Shown in pieces: positions 42,751-49,881 of a stretch of 64,000 nucleotides of DNA. The position numbers were made by a program, and so were the translations under genes. The number at the start of each line of letters is the position of its first letter. The stretch's first letter is position 1. The notes beneath the pieces were generated by a model. The model did not search any database. It was not told where the DNA came from and saw only the letters and a list, made by a program, of their open reading frames with translations. This DNA comes from Flagellimonas aquimarina (GTDB taxonomy: Bacteria > Bacteroidota > Bacteroidia > Flavobacteriales > Flavobacteriaceae): the NCBI RefSeq assembly GCF_003149745.1, contig NZ_QGEG01000001.1, positions 1,240,001 through 1,304,000 of the forward strand. Reading direction: 5' to 3'.

Positions 42751-43779
42751 TTACTTTATCAATATACTTTTATAGCGCTCTAAATTTTTGAGTGCTATAC
42801 CTGTACCCCTTACTACCGCTCTTAACGGGTCTTCTGCAATGTAGACAGGTAAATCTGTTTTTTGTGAAAGCCTTCTGTCCAATCCTCTTAGCATAGATCC
42901 CCCGCCAGCTAAGTAAATACCGGTATTGTATATATCTGCAGCCAACTCTGGAGGCGTTTGCGACAATGTTTCCATTACTGCATCCTCTACCCTCAAAATA
43001 CTTTTATCAAGTGCTTTGGCAATTTCCCGGTATGAAACCTGCACTTGTTTTGGTTTTCCGGTCAATAGATCTCTTCCTTGGATTGATTTATCATCTGGAG
43101 GGGACTTTAGATCCTCTGTTGCGGAACCAATTTCAATTTTTATTGCCTCTGCTGTACTTTCACCAACATATAAATTGTGTTGTGTTCTCATGTAATAGAT
43201 GATATCATTGGTGAAAACATCACCTGCAATCTTTACTGATTTGTCACAAACAATTCCGCCAAGTGCGATCACTGCTATTTCTGTGGTACCACCACCTATA
43301 TCCACAATCATGTTTCCTTTGGGCTGCATAATATCCAGTCCAATACCAATGGCAGCTGCCATGGGCTCATGAATTAAATAAACTTCCTTGCCATTTACCC
43401 TTTCCGCTGATTCTCTTACCGCTCGCATTTCCACTTCAGTAATTCCAGAAGGAATGCAAATGACCATTCTAAGGGCTGGTGGAAACCATTTTTTCTTTAA
43501 TGCCGGAATATTTTTGATGAACATATTGATCATCTTTTCCGAAGCATCAAAGTCCGCGATTACCCCGTCTTTTAGAGGTCGTATGGTCTTGATGTTTTCA
43601 TGGGTCTTTCCCTGCATCATATTGGCTTCCCTGCCAACTGCTATGATTTTACCTGAGACTCGGTCCCTGGCAACAATGGACGGGCTGTCAACTACTACTT
43701 TGTCTAAATGAATTATCAGGGTGTTTGCAGTACCAAGGTCAATGGCAATTTCCTCAGTCATGAAATCAAAAAATCCCAT
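42751..43779 (-). CDS. mreB: Rod shape-determining protein MreB (actin homologue)
   Basis: A 342-residue cytoplasmic actin-fold ATPase. Motifs include DLGTANTLI (about 14-22), the phosphate 2 loop DIGGGTTEIAV (about 161-171) and the adenosine site GGGSMLRGLD (about 293-302). MreB filaments guide side-wall synthesis by the gene products encoded downstream. It follows purH by 55 bp, an arrangement widespread in Bacteroidota. Confidence 0.97.
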   Translation of the reverse strand: MGFFDFMTEEIAIDLGTANTLIIHLDKVVVDSPSIVARDRVSGKIIAVGREANMMQGKTHENIKTIRPLKDGVIADFDASEKMINMFIKNIPALKKKWFPPALRMVICIPSGITEVEMRAVRESAERVNGKEVYLIHEPMAAAIGIGLDIMQPKGNMIVDIGGGTTEIAVIALGGIVCDKSVKIAGDVFTNDIIYYMRTQHNLYVGESTAEAIKIEIGSATEDLKSPPDDKSIQGRDLLTGKPKQVQVSYREIAKALDKSILRVEDAVMETLSQTPPELAADIYNTGIYLAGGGSMLRGLDRRLSQKTDLPVYIAEDPLRAVVRGTGIALKNLERYKSILIK

Positions 43780-43834
43780 AAAAAGTGTCGGTTTTTTGGA
43801 TTAAAAGTAAATTTTATCGGCTAAAGTACTAAAA

Positions 43835-45367
43835 TTAATGCTTAAAATGTCTAGTGCCAGTCATTACCATGGCCAGTCCATTTTCATTACAATAATCTAT
43901 GCTCAATTGGTCTTTTATTGAACCTCCAGGCTGAATCACACTTTTTACACCAGCTTTGTCGGCAATTTCAACACAATCTGGAAAAGGAAAAAAGGCATCA
44001 CTGGCCATTACGGCACCATCCAATTCAAAATTAAAGGACTTGGCTTTGTTAATTGCCTGGTTCAATGCATCCACTCTTGAAGTCTGTCCTGTGCCACTGG
44101 CACAAAGTTGTTTGTTTTTTGCCAAGACAATGGTATTGCTCTTGGTATGCTTACAAAGTTTAGAAGCAAATATTAAATCTTCAATTTCCTCAGAAGAAGG
44201 TTTTTTGTCCGTTACAGGGGTCAAACCATCGGCTGTGTCTGTTTTAAAGTCTTTGTCCTGAACCAAAACCCCGTTAAGACATGTTCTAACTAAAGTATCT
44301 GGCAAGGCCACTTCGTTTTGAATGAGTATTATTCTGTTCTTTTTGCCTTTAAGGATTTCTAAGGCATCCGCAGAGTAACTTGGAGCTATTACTACTTCAC
44401 AGAACAATTTATGAATCTCTTCAGCAGTTGAAGCATCAATTTCAACGTTAGAAATAAGAATACCTCCAAAAGCAGAGACTGGATCGCCTGCTAAAGCATC
44501 AACATATGCTTGTCTTATGGTATCTCTTGTTGCCAGACCGCAGGCATTGTTATGTTTTAAAATAGCGAAAGTGGGCGCGTCATTTTTAAACTCTCCCATT
44601 AAATTTACTGCGGCATCCACATCCAAAAGATTGTTGTACGACAACTCCTTGCCATGCAACTTGGTGAACATGGCTTCAAAATCTCCAAAGAAAAACCCTT
44701 TTTGATGTGGGTTTTCACCGTAGCGAAGCACTTGTCCATTTTGTTCGCTTATCTTCAATACAGCTTCATCATGATTTTGATTGAAGTAATTGAATATAGC
44801 AGTATCATAATGAGAAGAGACATTGAATGCTTTGGAAGCAAAGCGTTTGCGGTCTTCAAGAGTTGTTGTGCCATTTCCTTCGGAAATAACTTTCAGAAAA
44901 CCTTCATAGTCTTCCATGGAGGAAACACACAGCACGTCCTTAAAGTTTTTGGCAGCAGCACGTATCAACGATATGCCACCTATGTCTATCTTCTCAATAA
45001 TATCTTGTTCGGGTGCCCCACTGGCAACGGTTTTTTCAAAAGGATATAAATCTACAATGACAATGTCCAGTTGAGGAATTTCAAATTCTTCCATTTGGGC
45101 AATATCGCTGTCATTGTCCTGTCTATTTAAAATTCCGCCAAAGACCTTGGGGTGCAATGTTTTTACACGCCCTCCCAAAATAGAAGGGTAGCTGGTTACA
45201 TCTTCGACCGGAACTACGTTTATCCCCAAATCCCGTATAAATTTTTCAGTGCCACCTGTGGAATACAAGGTTACTCCAAGTTCGTCTAGTTTTTTAACAA
45301 TGGGTTCCAGTCCGTCTTTGTGAAAAACTGAAATAAGTGCGGCAGAAGCTTTTTTGGCAGTGTTCAT
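43835..45367 (-). CDS. purH: Bifunctional AICAR transformylase / IMP cyclohydrolase
   Basis: A 510-residue cytosolic enzyme for the last two steps of purine synthesis. The N-terminal MGS-like IMP cyclohydrolase domain (about 1-145, with STGGTEKFI, VTSYPSILGGRVKTLHP, IDIGGISLIRAAAKN) precedes the AICAR transformylase domain with ILKHNNACG and SDAFFPFPD. The length is in the usual range. It is 92 bp downstream of the GAF/fRMsr-like gene and upstream of mreB on the same strand. TACTTTTG just upstream of the start looks like its -7 promoter element. Confidence 0.97.
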   Translation of the reverse strand: MNTAKKASAALISVFHKDGLEPIVKKLDELGVTLYSTGGTEKFIRDLGINVVPVEDVTSYPSILGGRVKTLHPKVFGGILNRQDNDSDIAQMEEFEIPQLDIVIVDLYPFEKTVASGAPEQDIIEKIDIGGISLIRAAAKNFKDVLCVSSMEDYEGFLKVISEGNGTTTLEDRKRFASKAFNVSSHYDTAIFNYFNQNHDEAVLKISEQNGQVLRYGENPHQKGFFFGDFEAMFTKLHGKELSYNNLLDVDAAVNLMGEFKNDAPTFAILKHNNACGLATRDTIRQAYVDALAGDPVSAFGGILISNVEIDASTAEEIHKLFCEVVIAPSYSADALEILKGKKNRIILIQNEVALPDTLVRTCLNGVLVQDKDFKTDTADGLTPVTDKKPSSEEIEDLIFASKLCKHTKSNTIVLAKNKQLCASGTGQTSRVDALNQAINKAKSFNFELDGAVMASDAFFPFPDCVEIADKAGVKSVIQPGGSIKDQLSIDYCNENGLAMVMTGTRHFKH

Positions 45368-45399
45368 TTTGTGTCTTAAAAATCAATTTCTTAAGCACA

Positions 45400-45407
45400 C
45401 AAAAGTA
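45400..45407 (-). promoter_or_regulatory. Putative -7 element of purH
   Basis: On the minus strand TACTTTTG matches TAnnTTTG, 32 bp upstream of the purH ATG; a clear -33 TTG is not visible. Confidence 0.4.
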
Positions 45408-45459
45408 AATTTTTTGTTACTAAAAAGTTAGAAGGGTTATCAACAAAATGGCACTAGTT

Positions 45460-45912
45460 TTAAAGAATTTCAGCCACTTTTTCATTTACAAATTCCAAAA
45501 AGCGCTCATCTTCTTCAGTGAATGGGTCAGGGGTATTGGAATCTATATCGATTTGGCCTATGTTTTTGCCATCCTTGAACAAAGGGATAACAATCTCAGA
45601 CTTAACGGTAATACTGCAGGCAATGTAATTGTCTTGAGCAGCAACATCTGGTACAACAAAATTCTCATTGCTAACGGCTACTTGGCCACAAATACCTTTT
45701 CCAAATGGAATAATGGTATGATCCGTAGGTTCACCCACATAAGGACCAAGTTTCAATTCATCCTTATCACCATTTTTAAAATAGAACCCTACCCAATTAT
45801 AATATGTTATTGAATCTTTCAACAATTGGCAAACCTCTGTTAAACGGTTTTCCACGCTTTTTTCTTTTTCTTTTAGGATAGAAGTTATTTTGGGTTTTAG
45901 GGATGACAACAT
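45460..45912 (-). CDS. GAF domain protein, free methionine-R-sulfoxide reductase-like
   Basis: A 150-residue single GAF-domain protein with the layout of fRMsr enzymes: YYNWVGFYF (37-45), LGPYVGEP (55-62), FGKGICGQVA (70-79, Cys75), YIACSITVKSEIVIP (96-110, Cys99) and IGQIDIDS. In E. coli fRMsr three Cys residues form the redox site; here the last two are kept, but the first is replaced (Asp64/His65 region). The enzyme would reduce free methionine-R-sulfoxide, or the altered site may indicate another small-molecule role. It sits alone upstream of purH, divergent from the metal locus. Confidence 0.75.
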   Translation of the reverse strand: MLSSLKPKITSILKEKEKSVENRLTEVCQLLKDSITYYNWVGFYFKNGDKDELKLGPYVGEPTDHTIIPFGKGICGQVAVSNENFVVPDVAAQDNYIACSITVKSEIVIPLFKDGKNIGQIDIDSNTPDPFTEEDERFLEFVNEKVAEIL

Positions 45913-46044
45913 GAAATTATTTTTTACAAATTTATTTTAATTGAAGGTTTTTTGTCTACTAAAAAGAGCAAAAATTACACAATAAGGTAGCCTAAAGTTT
46001 AGTTAATGAAAAGGGCCTAAAATCGTTTAAAGTGAAATAAATCG

Positions 46045-46052
46045 TAATTTTG
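46045..46052 (+). promoter_or_regulatory. Putative -7 element of the metal-handling locus
   Basis: TAATTTTG matches the TAnnTTTG consensus and ends 5 bp before the GTG start codon at 46058; the triplet at 19-bp spacing upstream is TCG, a poor -33. Transcription from it would start at or next to the GTG, giving a leaderless message. Confidence 0.42.
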
Positions 46053-46057
46053 CTCTT

Positions 46058-46468
46058 GTGAAAACAGTTTTTCATCATACCATTTCAATATTGCTCGCCG
46101 TACTGGTCTTGCTATCTACCGTTTCTTGGACAGTGGACAAACATTTTTGCATGGGCAGGGTAATGGATATTTCTCTGTTTGTTGATGCCGAGGAATGCGG
46201 TATGGAAGTAGCAATGGCTGCAATGGAGGATAAGGTGATGGAAAATCATTGCTGTGATGACGAGTCCTTTACTTTTACAGGACAGGATGATTTAAAGCTT
46301 TCATTGTACGATCTAGAAATAGAGCACCAAGATTTTCTGGTAGCTTTTACATATTCTTACCTTAATTTATTTGTTCCGGTTGATAAGCTTCCGGTTCCTA
46401 ACGAAAAATACCCACCACCTCTTTTGGTCAAGGACATAACTGTTCTGGACCAAGTCTTTTTGATTTGA
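46058..46468 (+). CDS. HYC_CC_PP family protein (metal-locus protein of unknown function)
   Basis: A 136-residue protein starting with GTG, with a signal peptide or anchor (about 5-25). The three family-defining motifs are there: HFC (29-31), HCC (64-66) and PPP (119-121), with a further Cys47. Met and acidic residues are plentiful (GMEVAMAAMEDKVMENH), in keeping with copper or other soft-metal binding. Members of this family are found before TonB-dependent receptors and HMA proteins, as here. The biochemical role is not established; metal capture in the periplasm is inferred. Confidence 0.82.
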   Translation: MKTVFHHTISILLAVLVLLSTVSWTVDKHFCMGRVMDISLFVDAEECGMEVAMAAMEDKVMENHCCDDESFTFTGQDDLKLSLYDLEIEHQDFLVAFTYSYLNLFVPVDKLPVPNEKYPPPLLVKDITVLDQVFLI

Positions 46469-46552
46469 TGTTTTTGAATTTTTGAAATGAAGTCCTTAAT
46501 GGACTACAATGGACACATGCCATTGTGTCAAGTACAAATTCAATACATACAA

Positions 46553-48787
46553 ATGAAAAATATTTTAATACTAATTTTTTGCCTTCCAATGCTCGTAGGT
46601 GCCCAAAAGAAAATTCAGGGAATGGTCATGGAAGCAAATGCCGAAAATAAACATATAGGACTCGGTGGAGCTAATATCTATTGGCTAAATTCTCAAACAG
46701 GTACCATTACCAAAAATGATGGAACTTTCAGTATACCTTACCTTAAGGACAATAACAAACTGGTTATAAGCTTTGTTGGTTTTAAAACAGATACCTTAAC
46801 TATTGATGAACCCAAAATGGTGCATCATTGGTTGCAACCTTCCAATCAATTGGATGAGGTTGTGGTGCAAAAGGAAAGAGATGCAGTGCAAAAGACCTTT
46901 TTTGCCGCACAAAATGTAGTTACGGTGAATAGTGCCGAACTTTTAAAGGCAGCTTGTTGTAATCTATCAGAAAGTTTTGAAACCAATCCGGCAATAGATG
47001 TCAATTTCAATGATGCCCTTACTGGTACCAAACAGATTCAAATGCTAGGGCTTACCAGTCCATATCTATTGATTACCCAAGAAAACATTCCAATGGTGAG
47101 GGGAGCATCTCAAACTTACGGACTAACTTTTACCCCTGGTACTTGGGTAGAAAGCATTCAGATTACCAAAGGCGCCGGTAGTGTAGTAAATGGATATGAA
47201 AGTATTTCAGGTCAAATTAACACCGAATTACAAAAGCCCCTGACCGACAGTCCTATTTTTGTTAATGGATATGGAAATTTAAATGGGCGTTTGGAATTGA
47301 ACACGCATTTAAACACCAAATTGTCTGATAAATGGAGTACCGGGCTGTTTATACATGGGAATAGGAGGGATATTGAAGTGGATAATAATGATGATGGATT
47401 TTTAGATACTCCTTTGGCCAACCAAATCAATATCATGAACCGATGGCAGTATCAAAATCCAGAAAAAGGATGGGTTAGCTTCTTTAACGTTAGATTCTTA
47501 AATGATGAAAAACAGGTGGGAGAGACCAACTTTAATCCGGATACAGACCGATTTACAACCAACGCTTGGGGTAGCGAGATTGACACAAAAAGGGTTGATG
47601 GTTCAGTAAAATTAGGGTATGTTTTTCCAGAATTGCCATTTCAAAGTTTTGGCTTTCAAGCCTCATATAGCAATCATCAACAAGATTCTTATTATGGCTT
47701 CAATGTTTACGACATTGACCATGAAAGTATCTATTCAAACTTTTTGTTCAATTCAATTATTGGTAATACAAAGAGTAAATTTAAAACTGGATTGACCTTT
47801 GCCTATGATGGGTATGATGAATTGGTAAACAACCAGAATTTTGAAAGAGTGGACAGGTCTGTTGGTGCTTTTTTTGAATACAGTTATACCAATTTGGAGA
47901 AAGTAAGTTTAACGGCTGGCCTGAGGTTAGATTCTCATAACAGATTGGGAACATTTTTTACACCTCGATTCCATATTCGATATACGCCATGGGAGAAAGC
48001 TAGTATAAGAGGATCTTTTGGTTTGGGAAGAAGAGCAGCAAATATTTTTGCTGAGAACCAAAGGTTGTTTGCTTCGGCAAGAACTATTCAGCTTAATGGC
48101 AATGGCGGTGATATTTATGGTTTTGATGCAGAAAAGGCAATGAATTTTGGCATAAGCTTTTTACGGGGGTTTACATGGTTAGAAAGACCAGGGAACTTTT
48201 CTGTGGACTTTTATAGAACCGATTTTGACAATCAAATTGTAGTTGACTGGGAAAACCCGGGAGAAGTCAGTTTTTCAAACTTGGAAGGAAAGAGTTTCGC
48301 CAACAGTCTACAGGTAGAACTCAACCATGAAGTGTTGCCCAACTTGGAAGTGAGGACCGCGTATAAATTTTATGATGTAAAAACGGATTTTCAGACAGGG
48401 CTTTTACAAAAACCATTACAGGCTCGCCATAGGTATTTTGCCAATGTTGGTTACAATACGCCAGAAACAGAGAATGGGGGTCAATGGCGTTTTGACTATA
48501 CGCTGCATGCTTTGGGAGAACAACGCTTGCCAAATACTTCTTCAAACCCTGTAAATTTTCAACTTGGCGATTTTGCGGAAGGTTATAGCCTAATGAACGC
48601 ACAAATCACTAAAGTGTTTTCAAAAAAGTTTGAGGTGTATGTGGGAGGTGAGAATTTAACTAATTTTAGACAAGGCACCCCAGTTTTGGGAGCAGAAGAC
48701 CCATTTGGTACAAATTTTGACACAACAATTATATACGCTCCCATTTTTGGAAGAATGCTGTATGCAGGCTTTAGGTTTAAATCATAA
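46553..48787 (+). CDS. TonB-dependent receptor with CarboxypepD_reg-like domain, metal-locus type
   Basis: About 744 residues from the ATG at 46553, chosen because it begins a clean signal peptide (ending near LVGAQ); an upstream in-frame ATG adds 22 residues without such features. A CarboxypepD_reg-like domain (about 20-95) precedes the plug (about 105-220) and a 22-stranded barrel that ends in a terminal aromatic-rich strand (RMLYAGFRFKS). The plug carries an unusual CC pair (135-136, AACCNLSE) shared by receptors encoded beside HYC_CC_PP proteins. It likely imports a metal or metal complex with TonB energy. A HMA protein follows by 17 bp. Confidence 0.9.
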   Translation: MKNILILIFCLPMLVGAQKKIQGMVMEANAENKHIGLGGANIYWLNSQTGTITKNDGTFSIPYLKDNNKLVISFVGFKTDTLTIDEPKMVHHWLQPSNQLDEVVVQKERDAVQKTFFAAQNVVTVNSAELLKAACCNLSESFETNPAIDVNFNDALTGTKQIQMLGLTSPYLLITQENIPMVRGASQTYGLTFTPGTWVESIQITKGAGSVVNGYESISGQINTELQKPLTDSPIFVNGYGNLNGRLELNTHLNTKLSDKWSTGLFIHGNRRDIEVDNNDDGFLDTPLANQINIMNRWQYQNPEKGWVSFFNVRFLNDEKQVGETNFNPDTDRFTTNAWGSEIDTKRVDGSVKLGYVFPELPFQSFGFQASYSNHQQDSYYGFNVYDIDHESIYSNFLFNSIIGNTKSKFKTGLTFAYDGYDELVNNQNFERVDRSVGAFFEYSYTNLEKVSLTAGLRLDSHNRLGTFFTPRFHIRYTPWEKASIRGSFGLGRRAANIFAENQRLFASARTIQLNGNGGDIYGFDAEKAMNFGISFLRGFTWLERPGNFSVDFYRTDFDNQIVVDWENPGEVSFSNLEGKSFANSLQVELNHEVLPNLEVRTAYKFYDVKTDFQTGLLQKPLQARHRYFANVGYNTPETENGGQWRFDYTLHALGEQRLPNTSSNPVNFQLGDFAEGYSLMNAQITKVFSKKFEVYVGGENLTNFRQGTPVLGAEDPFGTNFDTTIIYAPIFGRMLYAGFRFKS

Positions 48788-48804
48788 CAATTAAAAATAA
48801 TAAA

Positions 48805-49161
48805 ATGAAGAACATAGTATTGCTTATAACGTGCGTGTTGATTTCCACAATTAGTTTTGCACAAGACAAGAATAAAAAAGTGGTTTTTGAGGTAGACGGT
48901 AAATGTGAAATGTGTAAAATGAGAATAGAAAAAGCTGCTTTAGATGTTACTGGGGTAAAGTATGCCATTTGGGATATTCCGTCGCACCATTTGTCTTTGG
49001 TTGTGGATGAAAGAAAGACCGACCCTATGAAGGTTAAAACTGCGTTGGTTAATGCAGGTCATGATACTAAAGAGCTTAAGGCAACTAAAGAAGCCTATGA
49101 TAAAATTCACCCTTGTTGTAAATACCGTGAGGATAATTCCGACGATAGCGATAAACATTAA
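48805..49161 (+). CDS. Exported heavy-metal-associated (HMA) domain protein
   Basis: A 118-residue protein with a signal peptide (1-20, ending SFAQ) and an HMA domain (about 26-95). The metal-binding site is CEMC (34-37) in the standard first loop. A tail adds HPCC (102-105) and an acidic/His end (DNSDDSDKH), giving more possible ligands. It should act as a periplasmic copper or similar metal chaperone. It directly precedes the HMA-MauE gene, whose ATG follows its stop codon with no gap. Confidence 0.88.
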   Translation: MKNIVLLITCVLISTISFAQDKNKKVVFEVDGKCEMCKMRIEKAALDVTGVKYAIWDIPSHHLSLVVDERKTDPMKVKTALVNAGHDTKELKATKEAYDKIHPCCKYREDNSDDSDKH

Positions 49162-49881
49162 ATGGAACAAACATATTCAATTATAGGAATGACCTGCGAA
49201 GGTTGTGCTGCTTCGATTTCCAATAAGCTTTCTAAAACCAAGGGGGTTAAAGGGGTCAAAGTAAGCTTAGAAGATGCAAAAGCAAGAATTCTCTCAAGAC
49301 ATCACCTTTCAACTACAGCATTACAGGCTGCTTTGGGAGGTAAATATGTTATAGAGGAAGAACATTCTGTTATGCCGGTCGACGCTGTTGAGGAAAAGTC
49401 GAAATGGGCGCAATTGAAGCCTTTGTTCTTGATTTTTGCCTATCTGTTTGGAGCTTCTGTTCTAATGCATTTTAAAAGTTGGGATACAGGTGAAGCAATG
49501 CTCGATTTTATGGGCTTGTTCTACATTGTATTTAGCTTTTTTAAATTCTTGGACTTAAAAGGTTTTCCAGAAAGCTTTGCAATGTACGATCCTTTGGCAA
49601 AACTTATTCCAGCCTACGGGTGGCTATATCCTTTTATAGAATTGGGACTGGGATTACTCTTTTTAATGCGATTAAAAATAACCTTTGCGTTAATTGTAAC
49701 TGTTGTTATTTTAGGTATTACCACGATAGGAGTTACTAAAACTTTATTGGACAAAAAAAGCATTCGCTGTGCCTGCTTGGGCACAGCGCTAAAGTTGCCA
49801 ATGACGGAAGCAACGTTTATTGAAAATGCCATTATGTTGGTCATGGCATTTTGGATGCTGCTTGAAACAGGACTAGTTTAA
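49162..49881 (+). CDS. HMA domain fused to MauE/DoxX-like membrane protein
   Basis: A 239-residue protein with an N-terminal HMA domain (about 1-65; GMTCEGC, Cys12 and Cys15) and a four-helix membrane part (about 87-105, 115-130, 155-190, 220-238). A CAC motif (203-205, RCACLG) near the end of the third hydrophobic region is the redox pair typical of MauE-like proteins. The design suggests cytoplasmic metal binding linked to a thiol pair in the membrane, as for metal transport or reduction. It is the last gene of the locus and overlaps the convergent gene by nine bases. Confidence 0.82.
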   Translation: MEQTYSIIGMTCEGCAASISNKLSKTKGVKGVKVSLEDAKARILSRHHLSTTALQAALGGKYVIEEEHSVMPVDAVEEKSKWAQLKPLFLIFAYLFGASVLMHFKSWDTGEAMLDFMGLFYIVFSFFKFLDLKGFPESFAMYDPLAKLIPAYGWLYPFIELGLGLLFLMRLKITFALIVTVVILGITTIGVTKTLLDKKSIRCACLGTALKLPMTEATFIENAIMLVMAFWMLLETGLV

